From a virus: a stretch of 24,041 nucleotides of DNA. The notes beneath the pieces are model-generated. The model was not told the DNA's origin, made no database searches, and saw only the letters and a list, made by a program, of their open reading frames with translations. Below, in pieces: positions 6,164-12,716 of the stretch (the first letter of the stretch is position 1; each line of letters starts with the position of its first letter). The stretch is from positions 1 to 24,041 of the IMG/VR virus record IMGVR_UViG_3300047359_000821; one strand, 5' to 3'. Both the position numbers and the translations under genes were made by a program.

Positions 6164-6803
6164 TTGACAACTCTATTTGTTTAGTTGGGTAACTATCTTG
6201 TAAAAGTTGATCGTGTGTTACCAGAAACACAATACCACCGTCATCACATACTGACTTAATTAAATCAGTAACTTGTGAACGACTAGACTGTTCTAATCCA
6301 CTGTCGGGCTCGTCTAACAATAGTACACGAGGCGTTTTTAATTTTGCCTGTGCTAGTTCATTCTTCTTACGTTCGCCACCACTTGCTCCGTGATTGAAAT
6401 CTCTTTGTGTCCAATCTTCAGGCAATGATAGTTCTTTAAATACACCTTTTGTTTGACGTATGATTTCAATCTTACGTGCATCAGGTGAATCAAACTTTGC
6501 AAATTCACTAAACAAAGACAATGTGTTTACACCGTCTAGTGTTGGCGGTGATTGATGTGCAATAAAGAATCCATTACGTGATCTTTCAAAGCATTCCATG
6601 TCTAGTACATCTTCACCGTTAAATTCAATTTCTCCATCAACATCAATATCTGGACGTCCCATAATAGTATGTAATAAGGTACTCTTACCACTTCCATTAT
6701 GCCCTGTAACTAGAATACATTCGCCAGCATTTGCTTCTAAGTCAATACCATCAAGTATTTCTTTTCCGTTAATGCTTGCTTTTAGGTTTTTAATTTTGAG
6801 CAT
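6147..6803 (-). CDS. sufC: SufC ATPase of the SufBCD Fe-S scaffold
   Basis: A 218-residue ABC-type ATPase with Walker A GHNGSGKST (34-42), Q-loop AHQSP (82-86), signature ASGGERKKNE (140-149), Walker B LLLDEPDSGLE (161-171) and H-loop His197 in VTHDQ. The SGGE(R/K)K(K/R)NE form of the signature and DSGL(D/E) after Walker B are typical of SufC rather than transporter ABC proteins. Cellular SufC is about 250 residues; here the protein stops about 20 residues after the H-loop, so the usual C-terminal tail is missing. Walker B reads DEP instead of the DE(S/T) common in SufC. It drives conformational change of SufB/SufD during cluster assembly. A GGAGG Shine-Dalgarno precedes the ATG; the gene overlaps grx by 14 bases and sufD by 17. 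Confidence 0.93.
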   Translation of the reverse strand: MLKIKNLKASINGKEILDGIDLEANAGECILVTGHNGSGKSTLLHTIMGRPDIDVDGEIEFNGEDVLDMECFERSRNGFFIAHQSPPTLDGVNTLSLFSEFAKFDSPDARKIEIIRQTKGVFKELSLPEDWTQRDFNHGASGGERKKNELAQAKLKTPRVLLLDEPDSGLEQSSRSQVTDLIKSVCDDGGIVFLVTHDQLLQDSYPTKQIELSNGQTL

Positions 6804-7098
6804 TCAATGCCTCCGCTAATGATTTATCATGGAACATATCTACCATGATATCGCTTCCACCTTGGAATTCTCCATCAATATAAAGTTGAGGAATTGTAGG
6901 CCATTCACTATATTCTTTAATATTTTCACGTAGTTCAGCATCTGCTAGTACGTTACGTGTTTCAAAGTCAGCACCTAATACTTCTAGTATTTTTACTGCC
7001 TTCATACTAAATCCACACGCCGGAGCGTCTTTAGTACCTTTCATAAACAAAACTACTTTGTGTTCGTTTACTAAATTGTCAATTTCTTGTTTTGTCAT
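6790..7098 (-). CDS. grxD: CGFS monothiol glutaredoxin (Grx4/GrxD type)
   Basis: A 102-residue monothiol glutaredoxin. The active site is CGFS (28-31) preceded by MKGTKDAPA, with WPTIPQLYI (67-75) and the GGSD glutathione-binding motif (81-84). Proteins of this class bind a glutathione-ligated 2Fe-2S cluster as dimers and deliver or store clusters rather than reduce disulfides. The gene is inserted between sufB (4-base ATGA overlap) and sufC (14-base overlap). No A-type carrier (SufA/IscA) gene is in the window, so this protein is the natural candidate for cluster carrier downstream of the phage Suf scaffold; that role is inferred. Length and motifs are fully intact. Confidence 0.95.
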   Translation of the reverse strand: MTKQEIDNLVNEHKVVLFMKGTKDAPACGFSMKAVKILEVLGADFETRNVLADAELRENIKEYSEWPTIPQLYIDGEFQGGSDIMVDMFHDKSLAEALNAQN

Positions 7099-8519
7099 CC
7101 TATACTCCCTTCCATTTGGACTTCTAATAATTTGTTTGCTTCAGCGGCAAACTCTAATGGTAATGTGTTAAGTACTGAATCACAGAAGCCGTTAACAATA
7201 GTACTAACTGCTTGTTCAGGATCTAATCCTCTACTCATTAAGTAGTATAACACTTCTTCACTTACTTTACCTGTGCTTGCTTCGTGTTCAATTTGTGCTG
7301 TTTCATTAGCAACATCAGTATACGGAATAGTATTACTAATACTATTACCACCAATCATTAAACTATCGCACTGTGTAAAGTTCTTTGCGTTGTCAGCACC
7401 AGCACCCATTTTAACTAAGCCACGGTATGTATTTTTACTGTAACCTAATCCAATGCCTTTTGAAACAATAGTGCTTTTGGTATTCTTACCAATGTGCCAC
7501 ATCTTTGTTCCTGTGTCTGCTTGTTGTCTACCTTTGGTTACTGCAACACTGTAGAACTCTCCTACACTGCCGTCACCTTTAAGTATACAACTTGGGTACT
7601 TCCAAGTAACTGCACTACCTGTTTCAACTTGTGTCCAAGTAACACGACTGTTGTTGCCTCTACACATTGCACGTTTAGTTACAAAATTGTATATACCGCC
7701 TTTGCCATTTTCATCGCCTGGGTACCAATTTTGTACTGTGCTGTATTTTATTTCAGCATTTTCTAAAGTAACAAGTTCTACTACTGCGGCATGTAATTGA
7801 TTTTCATCACGCATTGGTGCAGTACAACCTTCTAAGTAACTTACATAACTATCGTCGTCTGCAATAATAAGTGTGCGTTCAAACTGTCCTGTGTGTTCAG
7901 CATTGATTCTAAAGTATGTGCTTAGTTCCATTGGACACGTTGTGCCTTTTGGAATGTACACAAAACTACCATCTGAAAATACTGCACTGTTAAGACAACT
8001 AAAGTAATTGTCTTTTTGTGGAACAACACTGCCTAAATACTTTTTAACTAAGTCTGGATAGTCTTTTACTGCTTCACTAATACTACAAAATATTACACCG
8101 TCTTCTAAAAGTATATCTTTAAAAGTAGTTGTAACACTTACACTGTCGTATACTGCATCAACAGCAACACCTGCTAGTTTTGCTTGTTCGTCTAATGGAA
8201 TACCTAGTTTAGCAAAGTCTGCTAAAATTTCTGGATCTACTTCGTCCAAACTGTTTAGTAATTTTTTAGGACGACTGTGGTAATACAATTCATCATATTT
8301 AATTTTTGGATAATCTACTTCTGCCCAATTAGGTTCTTTCATAGTCTGTAAGGCTGTAAATGCTTTAAGTCGCCATTCTAATAACCACTCAGGCTCGTTG
8401 TTCTTATCGCTTATCAATCTAATTGTTTCTTCAGAAAGTCCCTTACCAAGGTATTCTGTCTCTACATTGGAAGACCAACCAGCAGTATACTCTTGTGAAA
8501 CTTCTTTTTCTTCAATCAT
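7095..8519 (-). CDS. sufB: SufB Fe-S cluster scaffold protein
   Basis: A 474-residue, near full-length SufB (cellular about 470-495). Recognisable blocks include [12 protein letters not shown] (123-134), [19 protein letters not shown] (188-206), [19 protein letters not shown] (230-248), the [12 protein letters not shown] segment (277-288), [11 protein letters not shown] (381-391) and [13 protein letters not shown] (410-422). Cys384 is 90 residues from the C-terminus, the same distance as the key Cys405 of E. coli SufB (from memory). Cys232 in EGCTAP is close to the place of Cys254. SufB receives sulfur from SufE and builds the nascent cluster with SufC and SufD. It is the first suf gene, overlapping the dCMP deaminase by 8 bases and grx by 4, so the block continues the nucleotide-metabolism operon without its own obvious promoter. 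Confidence 0.95.
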   Translation of the reverse strand: MIEEKEVSQEYTAGWSSNVETEYLGKGLSEETIRLISDKNNEPEWLLEWRLKAFTALQTMKEPNWAEVDYPKIKYDELYYHSRPKKLLNSLDEVDPEILADFAKLGIPLDEQAKLAGVAVDAVYDSVSVTTTFKDILLEDGVIFCSISEAVKDYPDLVKKYLGSVVPQKDNYFSCLNSAVFSDGSFVYIPKGTTCPMELSTYFRINAEHTGQFERTLIIADDDSYVSYLEGCTAPMRDENQLHAAVVELVTLENAEIKYSTVQNWYPGDENGKGGIYNFVTKRAMCRGNNSRVTWTQVETGSAVTWKYPSCILKGDGSVGEFYSVAVTKGRQQADTGTKMWHIGKNTKSTIVSKGIGLGYSKNTYRGLVKMGAGADNAKNFTQCDSLMIGGNSISNTIPYTDVANETAQIEHEASTGKVSEEVLYYLMSRGLDPEQAVSTIVNGFCDSVLNTLPLEFAAEANKLLEVQMEGSIG

Positions 8520-8919
8520 TATGTATCACCTTTACTTTAGATTTCTTTAAAAATTCTATACCTACGCTACTTCGATATGCATCTTTATAATATACAGTAC
8601 TTATACCGCTCTGGTATATTAACTTAGCACATTCGATACAAGGAGCATGAGTACACAGTAATGTGGCATTTTTACCACTTTCGTGTGAACTTGCTAACTT
8701 TGCAATAGCATTACTTTCTGCATGTAATACTTCAGGCTTAGATTTAAAGTGTTCATCTTCGCATGTATTATCCCATCCTGTGGGCATACCATTATAACCA
8801 ATACTAATAATGCGATCATCTTTAACAACAACAGCACCTACTTGTAAACGTTTGGCATGACTTAACTGTGCAAATCTTTCTGCTACGTCCATGTATGCAT
8901 CTATAAACTTCTGCTTCAT
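8512..8919 (-). CDS. dCMP deaminase
   Basis: A 135-residue zinc deaminase of the ComEB/T4 gpcd family. It has the zinc-site HAESNAI (66-72; His66, catalytic Glu68) and [11 protein letters not shown] (91-101; Cys94 and Cys97). The N-terminal [21 protein letters not shown]-type strand is also present, as is the additional CEDEH segment of dCMP deaminases. It converts dCMP to dUMP, feeding the ThyX encoded two genes upstream. It is a little shorter than T4 Cd. The ATG overlaps the preceding gene by ATGA and the 3' end overlaps sufB by 8 bases, tying pyrimidine metabolism to the suf block. Confidence 0.92.
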   Translation of the reverse strand: MKQKFIDAYMDVAERFAQLSHAKRLQVGAVVVKDDRIISIGYNGMPTGWDNTCEDEHFKSKPEVLHAESNAIAKLASSHESGKNATLLCTHAPCIECAKLIYQSGISTVYYKDAYRSSVGIEFLKKSKVKVIHND

Positions 8920-9134
8920 CTTTTTAACTGCTCAATCAAGTGTTCGTTTCTAGTATAGATATATTCCCAACTGCGTCCTTTAATAGGAGGTTTACCTAAA
9001 TCATCATAATACGTGTGTTGAACATAGTACGGCGTTAGCCACATAAGTTTATGTGACCCACTGCGTGTAGGCCACCAAGCAAACTTTTCTTCAACAGTTC
9101 TCTGCGGATCAGCTTGCCAGTTTGCTCCCATCAT
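8916..9134 (-). CDS. Small conserved phage protein rich in Trp/Tyr, unknown function
   Basis: A 72-residue protein starting MMGANWQADP, if the first of two tandem ATGs (9134 and 9131) is used. An open frame continues to 9179, but it would run deep into thyX; the tandem ATGs directly at the thyX TGA make a shorter form more likely. It is notably aromatic (KFAWWPTRSGSHKLMWLTPYYVQHTYY), with no known domain visible to me. Position between thyX and the dCMP deaminase with stop-start overlaps on both sides suggests a real operon member, possibly tied to nucleotide metabolism. Function unknown. Confidence 0.7.
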   Translation of the reverse strand: MMGANWQADPQRTVEEKFAWWPTRSGSHKLMWLTPYYVQHTYYDDLGKPPIKGRSWEYIYTRNEHLIEQLKR

Positions 9135-9805
9135 AAACTCTTTGCGATCGGAAACACTTCTGCTATTACTGTTGCACATGCTTTTGCAACATCCATATGT
9201 TCTTTTTGTGTACCATTAGCACTGCGTAAATCAATGTAGTGTATCCAACTACGCAATGTACCGTTCATATACAAACGTGTTTTAGTAAGACCTTCTGGCA
9301 ATACTTTACGTGCTACTTCTTTAGCAATACCATTTTCGATTGCCCAGTCATATGCACGACCACATGTATAAATTACATCTTGTTGTAATTCTTCCCACTT
9401 GACTACTAGTTCAGCCATACCATCTTCTGACAAGTCTAATTCAATAGAGTTTTGTCTATTTTTAATATCCTGCATACGTGGTTCACTTGTAATAAACACT
9501 TCGCCCATTTCACCTGGCTCTGCATAGCGTTGACTGAATTCTTGAAACGCAAAACTTCTGTGTCGCACAATTTGGTGTGCAATGTCTCTTGTAGTTTCAA
9601 TTTCAATTACAGCATTTACCATTTCTAACGGTGACCAATGCTGATGTTTGATCAAATACTTAATCAAACGTTCACTTGTTTCTGTATTAATTTGTGCCGC
9701 AGGGTTTGATACCTTTGCACAAAATGCAACAAGCTCTTGAAGATCTGTTAAACCTTCTTGTGCAAATTCTGGTGTTGCTTGCGAATAACTTACTAGTTTA
9801 GCCAT
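9131..9805 (-). CDS. thyX: Flavin-dependent thymidylate synthase ThyX
   Basis: A 224-residue ThyX. The family signature RHRX7S is exact: RHRSFAFQEFSQRY (81-94). It is preceded by HQHWSPLEMV (54-63) and IETTRDIAHQIV (69-80), and followed by the C-terminal RKVLPEGLTKTRLYMNGTLRSW block, which positions the nucleotide-binding Arg. It methylates dUMP to dTMP with FAD, methylene-tetrahydrofolate and a reductant, and is unrelated to ThyA. Together with the downstream dCMP deaminase it gives a dCMP to dUMP to dTMP route for phage DNA synthesis. The gene overlaps its neighbours at both ends. A ferredoxin gene lies one small gene upstream; a role as reductant would be speculative. Confidence 0.95.
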   Translation of the reverse strand: MAKLVSYSQATPEFAQEGLTDLQELVAFCAKVSNPAAQINTETSERLIKYLIKHQHWSPLEMVNAVIEIETTRDIAHQIVRHRSFAFQEFSQRYAEPGEMGEVFITSEPRMQDIKNRQNSIELDLSEDGMAELVVKWEELQQDVIYTCGRAYDWAIENGIAKEVARKVLPEGLTKTRLYMNGTLRSWIHYIDLRSANGTQKEHMDVAKACATVIAEVFPIAKSL

Positions 9806-9989
9806 GTTTACTTAAATCCTCTCCATTGCGACCACGGTCTCTATTACCGTCGCCATTAAGCTCTGTTAAATCTTGTTGTTTTATTTTTTGATCTTTGTTG
9901 CCAAAGATTTTATCATAGTTGTCTCGATACTTTTCTGTAGGAGTCTTGCTTCTTAGTTCGTCCCCAGTTATATCGTTTCGTGTCGTCAT
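9798..9989 (-). CDS. Small charged phage protein, unknown function
   Basis: A 63-residue, strongly hydrophilic protein ([20 protein letters not shown] and a [10 protein letters not shown] core, then a Gly/Asn/Asp/Arg-rich tail). It has an AAGGAAATAAA Shine-Dalgarno, overlaps the ferredoxin stop by ATGA, and overlaps thyX by 8 bases, so it is a tightly coupled operon member. From memory, short proteins with a YxDNYDxIF core occur in marine T4-like phages. It is probably largely disordered; no function can be read. Confidence 0.68.
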   Translation of the reverse strand: MTTRNDITGDELRSKTPTEKYRDNYDKIFGNKDQKIKQQDLTELNGDGNRDRGRNGEDLSKHG

Positions 9990-10336
9990 TTTATTTCCTT
10001 AAGAGGTATAATACCAAACTCTTCATATTTGTTAGGATATCCATCCCATTTGTCGTGGTCGTCCAAAGGCGCAATTTGTTCAGCAAGTACCGGAGCACCT
10101 GAATCAACAACTTTACGGTTTATGTCATCCCACTTCTCTCGTTCTTCACTACGCAATTCAGTATCCTCAAAGATAGCACCAACTGGACATTCTGGAACAC
10201 AGACTCCACAGTCAATACATTCTTCAGGATTGATTGCGAGAAAGTTTTCTGCCTCATAGAAGCAGTCTACTGGACAGACTGCTACACAGTCTGTATGTTT
10301 GCATTTAATGCAGTTGTCTGTTACTAAGTATGTCAC
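9986..10336 (-). CDS. fdxA: 7Fe ferredoxin (FdxA type, 3Fe-4S plus 4Fe-4S), GTG start
   Basis: A 116-residue ferredoxin beginning with GTG, which overlaps the clamp-loader stop as TAGTG. Cysteines at 9, 12, 17, 21, 25, 40, 43, 46 and 50 follow the Azotobacter FdI/FdxA arrangement. Cys9, Cys17 and Cys50 fit a 3Fe-4S cluster, and Cys21, Cys40, Cys43 and Cys46 fit a 4Fe-4S cluster. The segments [20 protein letters not shown] and [16 protein letters not shown] are nearly textbook for proteobacterial FdxA. The C-terminal ~55 residues form the usual extra region seen in 7Fe ferredoxins. It carries electrons in the cytoplasm; its partner is unknown. It lies in the same operon as the suf block and is a clear Fe-S consumer, likely of host (alphaproteobacterial-like) origin. 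Confidence 0.94.
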   Translation of the reverse strand: MTYLVTDNCIKCKHTDCVAVCPVDCFYEAENFLAINPEECIDCGVCVPECPVGAIFEDTELRSEEREKWDDINRKVVDSGAPVLAEQIAPLDDHDKWDGYPNKYEEFGIIPLKEIK

Positions 10337-11250
10337 TACAACCTCGCTAGTTTAATTAGCACTGCGGCTAAGTTTATCTCCGGATCAACAACAAGTGTAT
10401 GATCCACCAGTCCTTGTTTAATAATTAGCACTGCTTGATCCTGCTGGGTATCATCTCCGAACAGCGATATGTTATCATACAACCATCGGTAAACTTCTTC
10501 CATCTCTTCAGGACGAATAGCGCCACATAGCAATTTACGTGCTTCTTGAATCTTGCCTGCTTTAAACAATTCAACCATGTCAAGTTTCCAATCACTTTCA
10601 CCTGTATCTCCTTCATTAGGAGCAAGTAGTGATCCGTCTTGCACGTTCATCTGTACCATATTTATGCACTTACGTAAGTCAGGGTATGTTGCTTTTACAT
10701 AGGTATCGAGCGTATCCAAATCAGGAGTAACACCTTCGGTAATAAGTATTTCAGCGACTCGAGCTGTGAACTCTGTTTGGTCAATTTTAGCAATGTGAAA
10801 ACCTTGACACCTACTATGCAAAGCGGGAATAACACGATTTGGATAGTTACAAGTAAGAATGAAACGAGAAGTAGTATGATACTCTTCCATAACACCACGC
10901 AACGCCGCTTGAGCGTTTGGGCTAAGATAGTCTGCCTCATCTAGTAATACAACCTTAAAGTCCCCAAATGGGATCATCTGTACAAAGTTTACAATTTTAT
11001 CACGTACATCATCTACTGAGTTTGTTCGCGATGCGTTTATTTCTAAAATGTCTAAGTCATTCAAATCTAATTCATTAAACAATAATTTAGCAAGTGTTGT
11101 CTTACCAATACCTGCGTTACCACTAAACAGCAAATGCGGAATAGTTTTTTCTTTAATCCAGTTTTTTACTTGACTGCGTTGTGCTTCATCACGAAATACG
11201 TAACCATCTACTGTTTTCGGACGATACTTTTCTACCCATAATTCTTTCAT
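10336..11250 (-). CDS. Sliding-clamp loader ATPase, large subunit (T4 gp44-like, RFC small-subunit family)
   Basis: A 304-residue AAA+ ATPase. It opens with [15 protein letters not shown], the RFC/gp44 N-terminal box. Walker A is GNAGIGKT (44-51), Walker B is VVLLDEAD (100-107), sensor-1 is ILTCNYPN (131-138), and HSRCQGF (145-151) is the arginine-finger SRC motif that distinguishes clamp-loader subunits. It loads the gp45-type clamp for phage DNA replication and, in T4-like phages, indirectly for late transcription. The AGGAAAA Shine-Dalgarno precedes ATG, which overlaps the upstream membrane-protein stop (ATGA). The gp62 partner gene that normally follows gp44 is not here; a ferredoxin gene follows instead. 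Confidence 0.93.
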   Translation of the reverse strand: MKELWVEKYRPKTVDGYVFRDEAQRSQVKNWIKEKTIPHLLFSGNAGIGKTTLAKLLFNELDLNDLDILEINASRTNSVDDVRDKIVNFVQMIPFGDFKVVLLDEADYLSPNAQAALRGVMEEYHTTSRFILTCNYPNRVIPALHSRCQGFHIAKIDQTEFTARVAEILITEGVTPDLDTLDTYVKATYPDLRKCINMVQMNVQDGSLLAPNEGDTGESDWKLDMVELFKAGKIQEARKLLCGAIRPEEMEEVYRWLYDNISLFGDDTQQDQAVLIIKQGLVDHTLVVDPEINLAAVLIKLARL

Positions 11251-11411
11251 CTGTTTTCCTGTTGTAATCTAAATTGACAATACATATGTCCCCACAAGTA
11301 TTCGTATATCATATATGCTAGTATAGCACCAAAGATAGGAATTGTAAAGAAGAAATACATAATAAGATATGCGTATACTACTGCCGCCGGATAGTCATAC
11401 CATCTAATCAA
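11247..11411 (-). CDS. Small membrane protein, probable TTG start
   Basis: The frame is open from an ATG at 11483, but the first ~24 codons lie out of frame over the end of the upstream small gene. I prefer a TTG at 11411, a few bases after that gene's stop, with GGAG placed 9 bases upstream. This gives 54 residues beginning IRWYDYPAAVVYAY after the start. Two hydrophobic stretches (AAVVYAYLIMYFFF and IPIFGAILAYMIYEYLW) could be a hairpin of two membrane segments, followed by a short polar tail. It overlaps the clamp-loader ATG by ATGA. It may be an early inner-membrane protein acting on the host; function unknown. The start choice is uncertain. Confidence 0.65.
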   Translation of the reverse strand: MIRWYDYPAAVVYAYLIMYFFFTIPIFGAILAYMIYEYLWGHMYCQFRLQQENR

Positions 11412-11412
11412 A

Positions 11413-11592
11413 TTATTCGTCTCCGCGTTCTTTGGCTTCTTTCTTCTTTTTACGTCTTGCGTAAAATCCGCCTTTGTAATCAATTTCTTCAGAACGTTGT
11501 CCTGCTTCGTAGTAGGTTATCTTTCCGCCGTTTTTTAAATATTCTTGGACGAGTCTATCGTCTGCGGTCTCCTCTTTTGCTACACGTTTCAC
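11413..11592 (-). CDS. Small basic protein (59 residues), GTG start
   Basis: A GTG-started frame of 59 codons. The product begins MKRVAKEETADDRLVQEY, has a KNGGKITYYEAGQRSEE centre and ends with a Lys/Arg cluster (ARRKKKKEAKERGDE). Support: GGAGT Shine-Dalgarno 7 bases before the GTG, a GTGA stop-start overlap with the upstream exonuclease, and TAA two bases before the proposed TTG of the next gene. It fills what would otherwise be a 180-base hole in a tightly packed operon. No domain is recognised; the basic tail could bind nucleic acid. Confidence 0.72.
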   Translation of the reverse strand: MKRVAKEETADDRLVQEYLKNGGKITYYEAGQRSEEIDYKGGFYARRKKKKEAKERGDE

Positions 11593-12125
11593 CTTTGTAC
11601 TCCTAACTCCTTGTACGCAACCTGGATTGCTTTTGATTGATAATAAGCATCCGCTAGTGCGTTATGCAAATCGTTTTGTATTGCTTTACGTGGATCTTTC
11701 TCGCAACATGCAAAAAGTGTTCTAGAATCTCTTATTTGCCAGAAGTTCCACGGAATAGGTTTTCCGCCTTGGCGGAACATGTCTTCCATAATGGTATAGT
11801 CAAAACCGTATCCTTGTCCCCAAAACGTATCAACACCAACACTAAACTTACTAATTTGCTTTAAAGCCTCATCTACTGTAACTGCTCCTGTTTGGTCAAA
11901 CGCTTCTTCACGTATCTCCGGTTTTTGTTTCGCCCACCACTCTATGGTGTCGTCACTTGCACTGCGACCTAACCTATCTTGGTCGTCTATGCTAATTTTA
12001 ATATAGAATTCTGAGTGCGGTTCGCCGTTAGTTTTTGGATCAAACTTAACACCACCTAGACTTAATACAGTAGCACCTGGCTTTGTATCAATAGTTTCTA
12101 AGTCAATTGTTGCGTGAATAGCCAT
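11589..12125 (-). CDS. DEDDh 3'-5' exonuclease (T4 DexA-like)
   Basis: A 178-residue exonuclease with the DEDDh residues visible: Asp8 and Glu10 in TIDLET (ExoI), Asp109 in GYGFDYTI (ExoII), His154 and Asp159 in LHNALADA (ExoIII). The TVLSLGGVKFDP and WWAKQKPEIREEAF segments match the DexA/Rv2179c-like subgroup. It digests single-stranded DNA or RNA from the 3' end; in T4 DexA is dispensable and of unclear role. It is the second gene behind the early promoter at 12310-12338, and its Shine-Dalgarno (ATAGGAAAT) is in the end of the preceding small gene. Whether its substrate is DNA or RNA cannot be told from sequence. Confidence 0.88.
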   Translation of the reverse strand: MAIHATIDLETIDTKPGATVLSLGGVKFDPKTNGEPHSEFYIKISIDDQDRLGRSASDDTIEWWAKQKPEIREEAFDQTGAVTVDEALKQISKFSVGVDTFWGQGYGFDYTIMEDMFRQGGKPIPWNFWQIRDSRTLFACCEKDPRKAIQNDLHNALADAYYQSKAIQVAYKELGVQR

Positions 12126-12127
12126 TT

Positions 12128-12286
12128 TTATTTCCTATTCTCTTGTCCAATGCCTGAAATAATTAACATTACATATAGCAAAGGCCAGCCCCAACCTGTA
12201 ATGTATCCGCTTAAATGTAGTACTAATAGGGCTACGCCTGTTGCACCGGTAGTACCAATACCGCTTGTTTGCGATGATATTTTCAT
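12128..12286 (-). CDS. Small hydrophobic protein (52 residues), first gene of the early operon
   Basis: ATG at 12286 with a strong AGGAG Shine-Dalgarno 6 bases upstream; TAA at 12128-12130, just before the exonuclease ATG. The product starts MKISSQTSGIGTTGATG and continues with a hydrophobic stretch (VALLVLHLSGYI, then WPLLYVMLIISGIG), ending QENRK. That suggests one or two short membrane segments. It is too short for a domain call. It is the first gene behind a near-consensus sigma70 promoter, so it should be made immediately after infection. A host-takeover or membrane-modifying role is possible, but nothing in the sequence specifies it. A longer frame over the same bases in another phase lacks a Shine-Dalgarno and is a shadow. 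Confidence 0.75.
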   Translation of the reverse strand: MKISSQTSGIGTTGATGVALLVLHLSGYITGWGWPLLYVMLIISGIGQENRK

Positions 12287-12294
12287 AGAATCTC

Positions 12295-12331
12295 CTAACG
12301 TTTATACATATTATAACGCATAAACTGTTAG
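12295..12331. repeat. Imperfect palindrome centred on the early -10 box (candidate operator)
   Basis: CTAACGTTTATAC (12295-12307) pairs with GCATAAACTGTTAG (12318-12331): 12 base pairs with one bulged T and one A-C mismatch. The -10 hexamer (12310-12315) lies in the 10-base centre. Most of the right arm is upstream of the predicted transcription start, so the symmetry acts at DNA level rather than as an mRNA hairpin. A dimeric regulator binding here would block or shape promoter opening. Confidence 0.6.
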
Positions 12332-12338
12332 GAGTCAA
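12310..12338 (-). promoter_or_regulatory. Early sigma70-type promoter for the 12286-4191 operon
   Basis: On the minus strand: TTGACT (12333-12338) as -35, exactly 17 bases of spacer, and TATAAT (12310-12315) as -10. This is one mismatch from the full consensus. The predicted start near 12303 leaves a leader of about 17 bases to the ATG at 12286 with its AGGAG. It is the best promoter I see in the window and precedes sixteen co-directional genes with no clear internal terminator, including the whole suf block. Confidence 0.88.
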
Positions 12339-12354
12339 GTATTATTTTAAGTTT

Positions 12355-12708
12355 TTAGATAAAATTGGTAAGTTCAGGTGCTTTCCAGCCTTCTGGCTTT
12401 AGTACTTTACCATCTTCACGTTTAATAACTTTGCCTGTAGTTGGATCTATTTTAGCAAAGTTTGTGTCCATTACTTCTTTCCATGCACCTTCGGCGTTCA
12501 TTCCGCCTGCTCGAACTGCACCTATTGTAACAACTAAGATATCAATCAATGCATCTAACTGTTCAATTCTGTCGTTGTCTGCAATAGCATCTTCTAGTTC
12601 GCCTACTTCTTCTCGAATTAAATCAAGATACATCTTATAGTTTGCTTCGCTTGGTGCTTGATCGCATGCCGTTGCGAATTTATTAATATCTTCAAATACG
12701 TTTGTCAT
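12355..12708 (-). CDS. mazG: MazG-like nucleotide pyrophosphohydrolase
   Basis: A 117-residue all-alpha NTP pyrophosphatase of the MazG/dUTPase superfamily. The metal-binding motif is present as EEVGE (33-37) followed by EQLDALIDI (49-57), giving the ExxE...ExxD pattern, with a second Asp four residues on. Phage MazG proteins hydrolyse (d)NTPs and were proposed to affect ppGpp levels, which is disputed for cyanophage forms. Start: ATG at 12708 with AAGGAAAC upstream; the frame is open to 12825 but that part lies in another frame over the co-chaperonin gene. It ends just upstream of the early promoter, so it belongs to the preceding unit. Confidence 0.85.
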   Translation of the reverse strand: MTNVFEDINKFATACDQAPSEANYKMYLDLIREEVGELEDAIADNDRIEQLDALIDILVVTIGAVRAGGMNAEGAWKEVMDTNFAKIDPTTGKVIKREDGKVLKPEGWKAPELTNFI

Positions 12709-12716
12709 TTGTTTCC

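Noticed and set aside
4191-8519. The suf block as a bacterial chromosome fragment or chimeric assembly
   Set aside because: It overlaps the dCMP deaminase by 8 bases, continues the same operon as ThyX and the clamp loader, and ends against phoH. SufD and SufC are also reduced in size, unlike cellular forms. Coverage data would still be useful.
8602-8618. Perfect inverted repeat TATACC-GCTCT-GGTATA about 90 bases upstream of sufB
   Set aside because: It lies inside conserved dCMP deaminase coding sequence, has only 6-bp arms, and no convincing -35/-10 pair is attached. Probably chance, though it could be checked for conservation.
9135-9179. Upstream extension of the small Trp/Tyr-rich gene
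   Set aside because: It would overlap thyX by about 49 bases, while tandem ATGs sit exactly at the thyX stop.
12135-12338. 67-residue minus-strand frame
   Set aside because: It begins inside the promoter, has no Shine-Dalgarno, and has a Cys/Arg/Tyr-rich unnatural composition. The overlapping 12128-12286 frame has AGGAG and a sensible membrane profile.
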